Notes: a model not told the origin generated them from the sequence alone. A stretch of 64,000 nt of DNA from Synanceia verrucosa (GCA_029721515.1 CM056551.1:27390437-27454436); one strand, 5' to 3'; positions 37,700-52,500 are shown, numbered from the stretch's first letter. Program-made: numbers and translations.

Positions 37700-40600
37700 A
37701 AGAGAATAAGCTCAAGTTATTCATGTGTTTGTTTTGCATTTTCAAAATGAAGCCACAGCTCGATATACTTTATATACAATATTATACGGTCTCACATACC
37801 AAAGAAAAGAAAACAAGAATGAGAGGAAAATATAATTGTTCCTTCAAACCAGAAAATACATCTTAAAATTAGAAAAAGTATGAATTTGTAGGCAAAGGAA
37901 ATTTAGGACAAATATTTTGCTGTTCAAAGGGCACCAAATGTAATTTAATGTAATTCAAAATACATTAAATGAGACCATACCATAATCTCATCTAATGTTT
38001 GAAATGATTGCCTTCCTGCTGTTGAGCTACACTGTAAAAACATTAAAACAACCTCGCCTGCAGAAAAGGCACAAGTGCTGAGAAGAGGTGGGGAGGTCAA
38101 AGGTCAAATCTGGTGTCATTTAGCAGAATGGTGCAGCTTAACTGAAGCCAATGACCCCCAGAACTCACGTCAACACAAAATCAATACGAACAGACTGTTC
38201 GTCATGAGGCTCCACATGATGAGTCTGTCAAACACTATTCTGCTCTGATCGCTCAAGTCACAGATCATGAAACACACTACGGTGATGATGTTGGTATCAC
38301 TGCCAGGCCTGTCATTATGTAGATGTTGCTCAAGTCCATACTGGAGCTGAAATAACTATTTAATAAAACGATTTTAAAATCTGTGATTTACGAGTTTTCA
38401 GGAGTTTCCCTCACACCTGCTGCTCTCTAATCATCCAATCAGCCAAAATCAGAAGTGCAATAAAGGCTCAAATCAGTCTCTTGAGCTGTCGACCCTTTAA
38501 GCCAAACGTCCTAGACCGTTGTGCTTTTCCAGCTTTAGAGGGCACGCTTAATGCCTCCTCGGTTCAAGACACCATTTTTCATCTGCACAGCTCCCCACCT
38601 GGCTGAATCTGAGGAAAATGAATGCAAAAGAGACCATTTGTGCAGTTGGCATGACTCATCTGGATTTCTTCATTCTGACTGACAGTTCTTGTGCACTGCA
38701 ATAACAAAAATAACCATATCATTTGTTTCCTGTCATGTAGCAGCTTCATGAGGGGAAAAAGATAATATATGACCATGTGCAAGAGAATATGTGGAAGTAA
38801 CGAAACCACAGACCCATTATAGATTCTTTAAATTAGTTAATATTAAAGCCAGATAATAAACAAAAGTATTATTGGTGCTACCATATGAGACTATGAATCA
38901 ACAAAACAAAACAAAGATAAAGACCAATCCAGGAGAAAATAGATGAAAACATCCTCACTACAACTACAGCATAGATATTTTGCAAATGAAAAGGCAAGAT
39001 GAACGTTCGGAGGGAACAGAGATGCACTATAAGGCCATGTTTCTCATAAAATCCCCCCAAAGAGGTGGAACTGAAATAAACTACACGTTCCTGCTGTGTG
39101 TAGCCCATACAAAACAACGCAACACATTCATGAAGGTATATTTTATTTACAAAAGTGAAATATGACAGTGCTGTAGTGTTTGACCAGAGTCAAAATAAAG
39201 GTAATAATACTGGCCTCATGATGAACTCCACTCCCATGACTGGTCCACAGCGAACGGCTACAAGTTCATTACTGACACACATTTATTTTTAAAATCACTG
39301 ATCCTTAACTTCATCATGTTATGGCCACAAACATGACTGCTGACCGAACTCCATGTGAATATCTGTGGATTTATGCGTGAATGTATTTTTGTACGAATAT
39401 AAAGCGTGCACCGTCGCATCAAAATGAAGGAATTATCACAAAACCCACAAATATTTAAATACAAGTAACAAAACCACAAACAGCATAAATTCTTCCAATT
39501 AGTTATTATCAATGCCAGATCAAAAAAAAACAACTTCTAACCATAATTAACACATTAAAATATTACAGGTGCTACTGTATGAGTCAACAAAAAAAGGATT
39601 AAAAAAAGGAAACAACGCAATCTGTGTTTACAGCATTTAGTGAAGCTGCGTGATGAAAACATCCACAAAGGCAAAGAAATAAGATCAATGCCGACTGGAT
39701 AAAGGTGAAAAAGATTCCCACGCAGACGACCTACAAAGAAAAGTTTGTCTGAGCGAGGACGGCTGAAATCGAAGAAGAACTGCTGACTTATAGGTTGTGG
39801 AGTAAAGCACTCGGTATTGACGTAGAGCTGGGACACGAGAAAAACTGAAAAAGGATGTGACTTTAAATTTAACGGGGCGAAACACTGCTGCGTTAATAAC
39901 TTCAGCTCCTACATACATAAACAGTCTGTGTGACATCGGTAAAGTACCAACATATTTCCTTCAGAAATATGTTTTATCTCCAGAGGGCATCGGAGCAAAC
40001 TGTCGTCGTGACGACAGGAAACTGAGAGCGCAGCATTCCTCAGCTGCTTCCTGTGGTCCAAAATGCTGCTTACAGAGAGTAAACAACTCTTCAGAAGTAA
40101 ATACCACAACTAAAAATATGACGTAAAACACCAAATAAAAGTAAAATAATTTTTAAAAAAAAATAAAAGCTTACACACACAGTCGGTAGGACCGCTCCAA
40201 TATTTTATACATACAGTTTCCATATTTTTCTCATTATTGGTGGCTCATAATTTTCCTCACGTTGTTCAGCTAAAAGTTTTTTTTTTATTTTTTTAAAGAG
40301 TCTGAATTTAACTGCTGATTAAGCACCTCAGTCTGGCCTGACTGGAGGGATTTAATACAAATATTTAATAAATTATTTAGGACTGACAGGAAATGAGTAC
40401 ATTGGTAGAGATTAGGCATATTAAAAAAAGCCAGAGTGTCAGGAACAACATCTGAGATGCGGAGCGTTCAGGTGAAGAAACTGGAAAAAAGGTTTCAGAA
40501 ATCCACAACAGCTGTGTGAGGCAGCGAGTACGAGAGACACCGGATAGGACGGAGTCTGTGGTGGTAACCATGGTGATTGTGAACCTCTGGTACCGATACT

Positions 40601-41378
40601 GTAGCAGGGCTGTGAGGACGGTTATAGACCTGCAATACACAGATTTGAAATCATGTGCCAGCAGGAAGAAAAATAAAATAATGCAAATAGTTATGGAAAA
40701 TTCATGGACACAGACGATGGACAGTCTTCTCTGTTATATAATTATTGATATCAAATGCCCAATGAGAGCCATTCAAATCAACAACCCCATCTGAAGTAAC
40801 TTTAAAATGTAAAATCTGACTTTATATGGATTGTATATTGTCTCAAAAAGGAAAAACCGGCTGGTTTGCGGCACCTTCTACGGCCCCTCATCATGTTGAC
40901 TCATCGTTTTGCAGCCCTCTAAAGACTGACCCTCATGAAAACGCACTTAATCCCTAAAATAAATAAATTTAAATGGCAGCAAAACAAAAATCATGGCCGT
41001 AAAAATGCCAATACGCTGTCCTGCACAATGCATGTCTCTCTGGCCGACCATCCAGATGGTAATTACTGGAAAGCATCCAGCTATGCGCTTAGCGTGTAGC
41101 CACAGTGGATTCAATAGACATAGATCAGTGAAAGGTGCTGATCGCCTGTGGTCCGACCACCGGACACAAAGGAGCTCTCGTGTCCCGCAGGCACTTCATC
41201 TTAGTTCATATGCCGACTCCAAAGGGCCAGCGTGGGTTATGGCTCTCTGGGGACCGGAGCCAGATTACTGTGATCGCTCTCCCACACTGAATCCTCCCAC
41301 TGGACTCAGCACACACTTGGACATGCTGTACAGTATGGAAACACACTCACATGCACTCACCAGTGAGAAGGATCAGAG
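37700..41378. other. Tail-to-tail intergenic: nkx6.3 and inpp5a-like 3' sides
   Basis: No coding exon is supported. The right-hand part should include the 3' UTR of the inpp5a-like gene; one minus-strand AATAAA lies at 40289-40284. A diverged tandem duplication (about 38790-38965 versus 39460-39670) lies in the AT-rich middle. Two family-like decoy exons at 40860-40843 and 40629-40495 were examined and rejected. Confidence 0.5.
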
Positions 41379-44300
41379 TCAATGGTCATTCGTCTTCAGG
41401 GAGAAGAACAAGAAAACCGGCTGCAAGAGAAACACACCAGTGACTTTACAAGGCTGGTCGGCATTTCTTCAAAGTAACCAGAAGATTACAACATTATCAG
41501 GCCGGTACCTTATGGTCTCCCATGCAGACATTAGGACCCACTGTGTCGTAAACGACGCTCCTCTCACTGTCGTCTCCCTGGAAAAATGATCAACTTCAGT
41601 AAACAAAGGAAATAAAATGTGGCATTCATCATTAAATTTACAACTTCTTTCAGTTCATCTACACAGGAGAGCGTTGTTAGATATTAGATTATATGATAAT
41701 ATGATAAGCTGACGTATTATGTTCAAACCAGAGCCACACTGTACATGGTTAATCAGTTATCAACTACTGATCGATTAATCATCAACTTCTTTGAGTTGAG
41801 TCATTTAACTCTCTTTAAGGTTTCTTAGTTTCTTTACCTCTCTGTTATTCTAAACTGTCAAAAAAGACATTTGAGGATCTTTAAGGACATTTGAGGATAA
41901 CACATTAACTGATAATGAAAATGGGCGCTCTCTTTTTGCCTGGAGCGTGCAGCTTTACGAAGCATGTAGCCATGATGAGCATACTTTACTTTTGACAAAT
42001 TAGCTGCAAACATTAAAAAGTCACAGAGAGTATTTTCAACCAGCCCACATTAGTTTAATTAAAGGACTTGATTTTGAATCACTGTCACCGTTAGCTTGAC
42101 GTAGCAACAGTAACTAAGGGTGACAGGGCTTGGAAAGATAAGGGACTCAGATATTGACGGCTCATTAGAACAGATAACGTACTGACTCTTTGGATAAATG
42201 ACACTGGTGCTGTAATCAATTTAAATATTGTTTTAAGACTGGTGTTAAAAGGAAATGGTCCGCTAGCCACTTAGCCTTATCGGGCAACAAATAGTTGATT
42301 AGGAAGTGGCAATCTTGAATTAAAATGTGTACTGTATATAATATAAGCCTTTTGGCAGATGATATATTCTGCAGCTAATATGCAGAAAAGTTATGAATGT
42401 CAGCTGTAAACACAATGATAGACCAGTGTGACTCACTGACCCTGTGGATGAGGTCTTGGGCAGAGTGTGCCATGAGGATCCGATCACACCAGGCAGGACA
42501 GCGAGTGTTCATGTACTGGGTCGGTTTAGTGTACTCTTCACTGTAGGGGTAACTGAGAGAGAGACAGATTATCGTATTAAAGGGATAATAACAAAGGTTT
42601 ATACGCAGCATGCTTGTAGCCCTTAGCTTGTTACCTGGGTGGAAACTTGATGTCCTCTTCCCTGATAACATCATGAAAGGCTGCGACTTCTTTGTCATAC
42701 TTCAAAAGCTGAAGGATTAGAGGTCATTACTGATTAGCTTGACAGGAAACCTCAACAGCGAGATGCGAGATGTGAGCGAGTGCAACTTAACATGGGTGAA
42801 AACCATCAAGTTATCACGGTTGTGTTTACCTCCGAGCTTTTGTACTTACAGTCGTGTCATTAATAAGACTGTATTTCCGCTGATAGCATCTAATCTGAAC
42901 ACTGAAGACGCGTCAGATTGTTGCTAAGCAGCCTGTTGTACACTGGTGCTGTACAGCTGTGCTGCAGCTCATAGGCTCAGTGTGGGTGAAAGTTGAGTGC
43001 TCTCACCGCACTGCCGTTGTCCTCCCTGAAAACCGCCTGGTGCAGGTAGGCGAACAGCTTCTCCTCGATGTGCAGCAGCACCTGGGGGTGAAACGAACAC
43101 AGGTGAAGAGAAAGCAGCGCTGAGAATAAAATGTTGAACCAGAACCGTTAAATCACCTGGTGGTCGTTGTCTTTCTCTTCGCAGATGATTTTCTCCACTT
43201 CGTTGCTGCTGTCCTTCTTTACAGTCTGCACATCAGCTGACGTGGACAGATGCTGCACACAGAAACACAAACTCAAGGACGAGTCAAAGTCAGAATGGCA
43301 GCCTGAACTTCAGCGGAAACATACCTGGATCAGACTAAGCGTGTCCAGACGGAAGTTGAAATCTCCAAACAGGAGGAAAGGCAGAGGAGTGTGGCGGCTG
43401 TCTGATATCCTGGAAGCACAGACGTTTGAATCATTTCCTCTATCAAACCTCACTGTGTGTGTCAAGCCACATGAAAATGATAGTAGTGTTTTATCGATTG
43501 CAAAATGAACAATGTGCACTAACACTCCTGCAACTCTCTCAATAATATACATGTGCAATACTTCAGTCATTAATGACTTTGCTGTGTGACACTGTAAATT
43601 TTCCAGTTTTGGAACATTTACATAAAAAGTAGCATAAAAAGTCCAGGTCCAGGCACTCAAGTTGGTTTGAAAATTCATTGCCCATTTTATTAAAGGCTTT
43701 TTACTTTTTCAAACCAACTTGAGTGTCTGGACCTGGATTGTTTTTATGCTGAGTATTGTTCCCTTCCAAGTGCACCTTTGGTTTAAGGTACACCAGTAGT
43801 GCTTCAACCATTTCTTTTTTTCAAATAATGATTTAATCTTATGTAATCAATCTTAAATCGTACTTAGGTATTCAACAAAGCTGTGTAATAAATCAGATTT
43901 CATTAAAAAAGATATTTGCCAACGCTGCAAGGAAATACACTCCATTCCTGGAGGTCATTCAGTCAAGCAAGGAGTCTTAAATGATTGTTTTTTTGTCATC
44001 GTCTTGTGCGGCTGGAAATCAGACCTGTTGATGACATAAGTGAGAGCGTTTTTGCGGTTGGCTGAGTAAATGGAAGGACTGGAGTTGCAGGCAATGAGGT
44101 TGGAGGCATCGTGGAACAGGTGGACGTTGACCAGGTCCAGACCTCTGCGAAGGACACAGATATGTGGCAGGTGGAGAGAGGAAACAGGAAACAATTAGAT
44201 AAATCCAAAGCTGACATCTGATAGGTCGAGTGTGCCAACCCGGGTGTCACTTATGAGGAGCTTTCTTATCAGCGAGTGCCCTCGCTTTAATGCTGAGTCC

Positions 44301-46551
44301 ACAAGCAAACACATTTGTCTTTTGTGCTGAGCGTTCGCCTCTTTTCTTTGGCTGTCACTGGAAAACAATTAATGTGCATCCAACAAAGGAGCTGGGCTGA
44401 CTCACAGCAGATCTAGTGGCTCACAGATTGTGTTCTCCTTTTGTTATGACCCCCAGGTGACAAAACAGTAGAGCATAGAGTGACTACAGCTCCCAGGAAA
44501 CACAGAGAGCTGGAGCAGCAGAGTGATCAGGGCTACATTTATATATGTATTTACTTCAATATACACATTTATTAAGCTATATTCTTTGCTATTATATTTA
44601 TATAACAATGAGTTATACAGTCCTGCACCATTCAGCATATGGTTTATCAGGGTTCTTGCACCATTTTAAAGGTCAAATTTAATATTTTTTGAGACCTCAA
44701 CCAATTTAATGCAAAACCAAAAAATACCATTACAATTTCTTTGGTAGAAAACAGTGAATTTACTGTAGGGCCTGAACAATGTAGAGTTTTTGAGGCAGAT
44801 GCCGATATTTAGCAGGTTAAAAAAAAAAATCTGATAACTTTGTGAAAAAAATGACGTGAAAAGTTGCAGTAAATCTCTGAATACTGTGTTTTATATTAAA
44901 CACACCATCTCAATCTTTAATACTTACAGCAACTTTATGGAAAATTTAAGACAATTTAATTACCCGGAATTTAATTTAAGACATATGAGGACTTTTTAAG
45001 GAACAGCGGGAACCCTGTCTATGCCTGCAACATGCTGTATACAAGCCCATTTAGAAATCTGTCACTATTTAAAAACCAAATAAATAAAACAACAGAAAAA
45101 AACAGTGACTGGGTTATGATAAAACTGAACCTCTGCAGCAGCACTGAGTCCTTGTTCCAGGCTCAGAAAATGAAAACTGTAAAACCATAACAACAAGATG
45201 CTAAAATGCAGAAAAGTGTGGTCTGCTATTAATGCAAAAAATATAGCAATGGTTAAAAAAAAGGATAAAATAATATAAAAAATAGAATAAAAATAAAAAT
45301 GTAAAAATAGTTTTAAATGGTTTTGTAGAAAAGCATTCCGATTTATGTCAAAGTGTGAGCAACAATGTGATGTTTTATTAATATCAAAGGTCAAGTACTG
45401 TGTATGGGCAGAAATTTGCGCCACCAGAAACTGAATTTGAATCACTTACCCGCACGTCTGTCACAGTAAACTGAAATTGAACTGTGAGTACTGAATGTGA
45501 AAATAAATAAAATTATTCCAATGCAAAGATTCAAATTAAAAAATATAAATTCAAATTATGTGATTCAAATTCATTTTTTAATGCAAATATTCAAGTTTAG
45601 CAATTCAAATTCAAATATAAATGATTCAAATTCAGTTTCTGCTGGCACAAATTTCTGCCCATAACTGTGTATTGAAACAGTCCTGCTCCAAGGTTGGAAA
45701 ACCAAATGAAAAACAGACTGCTCTTTGTTTGAGGACAGATAATAACCCATGATTTCCTTTTCTTAACTCTTTGAATGCCATTGACGGCTTTTGGTGTCAT
45801 TCAAAATCCGACGCTTGAGTGCCATAGACGTAATAATACTTCAAAGTGTTTTTCCTGCAGTGGGTGGCTGATCGCGGCCCTCTACTCTACCTCTGATAAA
45901 ACAAGAATGGAACAAGGTAAAAACAAACATTTTTTTCATGATGAAATAGAGAGTCTCTTCTTTCATTTGAGCTATTCAGTGTTTTCAGAGACATAGTACA
46001 AAATATTCTGTGGGTCTGACTCCAAATGGCACTTTCTGGTTCATAAAACGGCTGGCACTCAAAGAGTTAATTGACAGTTACTGTATGAAAACAGTGTTTC
46101 TTTGTTTTTATGTATCATCGGCCCATAACAGACGAACACTGGCATCCAGATCTGTGTGAGCGAGGCTACCTGCATGCTCATCAGTGCCAGTTTATCAGCT
46201 TTTCCTGATAAGTGTGTTTCACAAGAGTCAACAAACAACCAAAAGTGAAAGTGAGCCCAGTGCCAGGCTCATGGTGGGATTAGAGCTCCGTACGTACTGG
46301 TTGTGGATGATCCAGCGGGTCCTCATAAAGCCCTTTCTGGACCACTTGAACTGTAACAGAGACAAATTGGAGTGAGTCACCAAACAGCAGTGAGTCGTGT
46401 CTTCGAAGGGCCAAACTGATAATTATTGATTCTTCCACATAATTTGTCTCATCTCCCTGTCAGAGCAGCAGACAGCCCTTCAGCCCCAGTAGACTCATTT
46501 GTCCCAACATCTCCCTCTGGCCCCCAGGAACCCCTCCCCACATGCACACGC

Positions 46552-46592
<41 letters not shown>

Positions 46593-49500
46593 TGCACACT
46601 CATGCATGCATACTCACATCAGGCCAGAAATTCTTTGGGAATTTTTCTTTCTCCACCGTGGCGACGCTGTCCAAAGAGCCCACATGCTTGTTCCGTCCTG
46701 CCACTGCTTTAAAATCCTTAACTGAGAGAGGGCGAGCGAGGAGGGGAAGTGACATGTAAAAGAGTGAGAAAACATGCAAACAGCAATCAATAAACTGGTG
46801 TTAACCTCATCAGAGCGGCATACGTGATGAGAGGATCTATAAGCGGGCCATTAGACTGTGTTTGGCAAACAACAATCGGTTCGGGCCACACAGCGAGTGG
46901 CAGCTGCAGGATGTTTATGGTTCTTCCATGAGCTTTTCTGAGGAGCTTTTTCACGCCTAACGTGACTGGACTATGCAGCAGGAAAAATAACAGCTCCACT
47001 TTAAATTCAGCTTCTTTGCAAATATCTGGCGAGGAAGGGTGGGCCATCAAACTGCCATTATACAAAAATAAACTTGAAATTTCTGATTTTAAAAAAAAAT
47101 TACGATCGTCTTGCCAATCATGTGTAGCATTGCTCACTGAAGGTTAATAGTGCAGGATGCAAGAGGACTAGTTAATGCTGAGTCGTAAAATTATCTGTTT
47201 TTTCTCCCCATAAGGACAAAGCAACATGAATCACCAGCTGACGAGTGATGAAATGACAAAAATCAGTGCATAAGGAGTTAAGTTTTTACCATTAAAATCA
47301 TACTGATGGATGTTTGTAAGTGTCTTGTGGATGAAGTACATGCTCCCCAAAGCCTGCAGACAGAAATAAAGACAAGTTTAAAAGTGTACAATCAGTTTTC
47401 AGGTTAAACACAAACATTATTTAAGTTTTCAGAATCTAAGAAATTAATTTGTACTTTTAATGTTATTGGAGACAACTTTAATTTCAGACATTTAGCTGCA
47501 AAAAACACAATAAAATCCCTTACACTGCGCAAAAGTGCCTGAAAATGTGTCGTAGATATTCCCTTTTTCAATAGTGCAGCATTAAACGTTAGAAAACTAG
47601 AATATTTAAGCTTTTTTTTTTTTTTTTTAAATGGAAAACTTAAGGTCTGTCAGGTTGTTGGTCCACAATGAAGCCTAAACATCAAAATCACCATGAAGTC
47701 AGAGGTGATGAATTGAATTGTTCATTCTCCCATCATGGAGCCTCGTACTGAATGAGCTGCAGTATATTGTTACTCTCCTGAAGACACATGAAACTTTAAA
47801 GAATAGAGACGTTCAAAGTGAACACGTCACTGCGTTCTACCACACCCCCCCCCACCGCCTCGCACACACTTCAGCACCCAATCATCCCTGACGTGGGGCT
47901 GACAATTTTTAATGTACTAACTGCCTGCTCCACTGATCTGATTAATCATGCCCTGCGAGATCAATAAAGACAGAAAATTAAAACAATTTAAAAGGTATTA
48001 AGCAGTGGGCCTGCTGTCTGCCAGCGCCGCCGTCCTGACTGGGGGCCGAAGAAAAATCAGCCGGTGCTCAGAGGGCTCAGGGCGTGACGGACTGCCGTGC
48101 CCCCACCACCACCACCAACACACACAAACCTCCAGCCATGAGCATGAGAGATCTCTCCCTGAAGACGTCATTTGTCTTCAGTGCCAAAGTCATCCTCGTT
48201 TAATAAAATGGAAGTGTCTCCGTGGTCGGCTCCAGCGAGCCGCAATTAGTGACCAACTTGTCCAAACTAAGGTTTGAGTCAGGGAGTGATTTGACTGAGT
48301 CAGTTAACTTTATGTTCATACTGAGTTATTACAGCCAAATTATGATTCTTGTAGGAGATTTAAGGACTGTATTGTGATAATTAGCTCAGAAAAACAGGCT
48401 TAGTTTATGTTGGATAAGTGGATGATGTTATGTTCAAACAGCAAAGTACACACACACACACACACACCTACCTTCATCAATCAGGTTTGTGCACAGTTTA
48501 ATAAAAAAATATTGACTTACAAGTGATTTTTTATCAAAACACCATTTGTTCTGGGAATGCATGCTAGTCTGCCCCCTCTACTGCTGCAGCCCCTCTGAAA
48601 GGAGAACCCCCCAAACTCTCTGTTGGCCATATAACTGATGATCCGCAGCCGGGGGGAAACAAATTGAAAATCAATGCGGGTGGCACCGACGAAATGAGAA
48701 TGAGGCATTAGGAGGGGTGGGGGGGTGGGTGCAACCCTCTCAGGGTAAACAGTGGAAGGTGCGAACACTTGAGCGTAGGGAAACTTAGTCCCCCCCAACA
48801 CACACTTTATTTATCGTGCACAAATGGGCTGGGATCAATAGTTTTAATCTCGAGTTAAATGTATTGACTTTGGCCTTTCTCCCCCTCTCTACACCTGGCC
48901 ACTGACTTTCTCCTTTTTACGTTGCACACCTTCAGTCTACAGAAGCAGCCGTTGACCCCTGCTGTCACAGCTGTGGGGGGGGGTCACATGGGAGGAGTAA
49001 GGGTTAATAGTTTAAGAAACACTCAGCCACTTTTCTCAACCTTGGGAGGTGCTACCACCAACCAGAGCAGACTTAGAGACAAACCTGTCACGAACACAAG
49101 AAACGCACATAAAAAACAACATGCTGGTGTTGTGAGGTCACTAAAAGAGGAAGCAGGAAATGGCTTTAAGGACCGGTGTGGAGGTTTAAGCACCATGACC
49201 AGAGCACCTCAGCACCAGGTCAGACTTCACCTGCAGAGACAGACTCCATCTTCAGGGATGGATGATGATAAGAGATGCAGGCGGCGGCACGAGTAACCTA
49301 ACAAAGCCCTCTTTAACAATCTCTTCTGTTTGAAACTCTAACACCATTGTTTCACGCTACGTCTCTGAGATGTACGTCCCTTACATGGTCGTGAACATGT
49401 CAGAGATCTAGTGTCCCTTGATGGATGAAACCCATAAACACAACAAATCATATCACAAAAGTGTGGAAAAGCTGCTGTTTTTTTTTAATCTTCACCACAA

Positions 49501-52500
49501 TGTTAAAAAAAAGTATTGTATGACTACTCTTGTATGATTAGTCACTTACTCTAAAACAATATTCTGCTTGATAAACTTGTTTGCGGTCTAATTTGACCTG
49601 ATTGATGATATTTGTCATGTTTTGTTTTTTTAAACCCTCAAATCTAATAAACTATGCGGTCTACAAGCTCTAACCCTGTCCTGAGGAGTTGACGAGCATC
49701 AAGCTACCAGCAGAGCCTCTGACGCCGCCACCTGCCTCTGAGCTCTGACATGGAGGAGGACTCCATCTAGTGGAAGCTTGTGTGAACTACTCTGACTGGG
49801 ACTTGTTGTGTTTCTCACCGTGAAGCTGTCCTCAGCTTGGAACTGGTTGTCCACATAGATGCAGACTCTGTTGAAGTCTTTCATTTCCTCGCTGGACTCG
49901 ATGAGCCTGGAAACAACAGAGAATACAGAGCTTTCTTTAAGAAATGGAAAAGTTGTTTTTGTTTACATGTACAGATAAGGAGATTAGTTGATTAATTGGT
50001 TTTTCAAAGTAAGGTCCAGAGTCCTTCAGGGGGTCTCCAGGAATTTAATTAACAGCAATTACTGTAATTCCAATAACCCGCTGACAGATTATCATGTGCA
50101 ATTTTACTTTTTTAGTCATCTCCAACATGACTCTCTCGTTATCATCTACAATATCAATTTTTCCATTTCGGTTTCCTGATTTTACTAACTCTACCTTCCT
50201 ATTTCGATATATCCCTATGAGAAGATGGGTTATCCTGGGACAAAATCTTATCAAATAGGGGTTCATGGTTTAGTTTGAGTAAGTTTATTCCTGGATTGAG
50301 TCCTTGATGTGAAAATGTTTGGGAACCACTGGCTTAGCAAATGGACAGAAATTATACTGGCAAGGATTCTGATTCACGTTAAAGTAATTTACTGAGCATG
50401 TCTGCCTAAATTTAACTGCTTCTAGCTTCTCAACTGTCAGTGTTTATTGTTTTTCCTAATCTTCTGTGATTGTGAACATTGTATAATTGAACATTATACA
50501 CTCAACTGAGTAACAGAGAATTTAATCAGATTCATGAATCATGAAAATAACTGTTCCCTACGGCCCTGATTGAATGCAAAAAACAAAAAAAACAAAAAAA
50601 AAAACAACTTTATAATGATACCAAACACACAGGGATGAGAAGCACATCAGTCGTCGTACCAGAAGAAGTTTTCGGCGTGGCTCATGTTGGCCATGTAGTC
50701 CTTCCCGCCGACCTCCTGGAAGTGCAGAGCGATGAACTGCGGCTTGTGGCTGTGGACGGTCTGTCACAAAGCCACACAAACAGGTCTCAGTCCACAGGTT
50801 TCACATTACAGAGTGATGACAGGTGAAGGGGGTCAGCACTAGTTTTTCTGTCCAGAAAAACAGGCTGTTGTGTATGTTGGGACGTCATTAATCAAATGAG
50901 ACCAGAAGCTTATGAAAATGGGTTGGAGCCAACAGTTTTTAAATGCCTGAACTGACTGTCCACAAAAAGGAGGAGAGAAATATGTGACACCTCCAGCAAT
51001 GAGCGGAAATACTAAATGTTTAAAACTGTGAATTATTAATGCCAGGCCCAGGAGGCCCGGACTTACCTTATACAATTCCTGTAGCCATTCATTTTGAATT
51101 TCACCCACCTTAAAAATGACAAAGAGAAATAAACATCACAGGAATGTAAACCTTATTAGAGAAATACACTAAAATTAAACACTTTTGTCCAGCTGGGGGC
51201 AGTGCAGCAAGCTGCCAGCACCAGTTATTAGCATATTATGGCTAATGTGTTAGCAAACAGTCATGCAGACAGAGACCAACATTAGCATTCATTCATATGT
51301 TCACATTTAAAATTATTATTTATAATTATTATTTTTTACACCTCATCAGTAGAGCAATGACTGTGTGGCTAGCTAGCTTAGCACAAAACACTGATTAAAC
51401 ACACTGAGCACTAGCTTTTTCAGTTAGCAACACAGCTAACAACACCAGCCGCTGCACATAATGTTCATTATCCATAAACTGTGCTGCATAGTGATATGAC
51501 ATCACTGTTTAATACAGTATAAATAATACTTACAATACAACAATTCATTGATTAACTCAACTATTAAATTAATAATAAGTAATTTGGATTGCGTTATTTA
51601 TTAAATTCCAGCTTCTTAAATGTGAGCATTTTCTTTTTTCTTTTTTTTTATTCCTGAGTTGCGGACAAAACAAGACATTTGAGGACATCATCTTCATTCC
51701 CAATCCATCCATCAAAAATAAAGAAAATCATTAGTTGTAGCCCCACACACACTACTGTACTTTGAACCAGTGTTAATTCAAAAAAAATATTGACAAGAGA
51801 AGCTTCGACTGCACAAAATGAGCCAGTGAGAAATGTTTTAGAGAGAGATTGGATGTAAAAAAAAAAGGGGGATAATATATTCAAAAGAAAATCCTGACTT
51901 TAAAATGACACTGTCAGCCATCTGACAAACGGGAATTCAGGTGGTTTTCAATCACAGAGAGGAAATAAAGCTTGTCTGGAAATATGACCCTGTGTGCTCC
52001 AGGACGTAGCGTCGTCCAAGTGTAGCTACACCTGTCACAGTCTGGCCATCGTCCACACAGCCTCCCTGATGGTTTGATATTTCATGGCTACTTGACAGCT
52101 GAAATCAGAGCATGAGCAAAGTGTGCAGAAAAACCTCTCACACAAAGCAAAGGGTGGGACTTGTTTACAACCACAGGCAGATTTACAGCAACATTAATTA
52201 AAGCTGTATCGTGCTGACTTGACAGAAATAAGTGAATTGTGGCACAGGGTGTGACATGCTGGGTAAAATGAAATGTCAACCTCACAGTTACCAGAGATAA
52301 GCATCTTGATTATAGAAACAGAGAATCACCTCTAACTCTCAAACTGTCTTCTCTGGCTCTCAGCACAACACCATGAGTCTGAGTCTTTTCTCACAAATTC
52401 ACGTCAGTCGCAAGGTAATGTACAATCCTCAGTGACACCAGGTGCATCATACCAACTGAGAAATGGCTTTGCATAGTGCATTTGCATGGCAGTGTGGCAG

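Noticed and set aside
40495..40629. Open exon-like frame (VYNRPHSP..., 44 codons and stop) with a good acceptor
   Set aside because: It would break the conserved DHKPV motif of 5-phosphatases if joined to the previous exon. It resembles no known C-terminus.
40843..40860. Possible last exon of the inpp5a-like gene reading PVFPF then stop
   Set aside because: It follows an AG but has no polypyrimidine tract. The exon at 41420-41379 reads PVFLFFSLK, has a strong acceptor, and fits the family better.
40993..41589. 198-codon plus-strand open frame
   Set aside because: It overlaps, on the opposite strand, the last two inpp5a-like exons and the intron between them; there is no protein resemblance.
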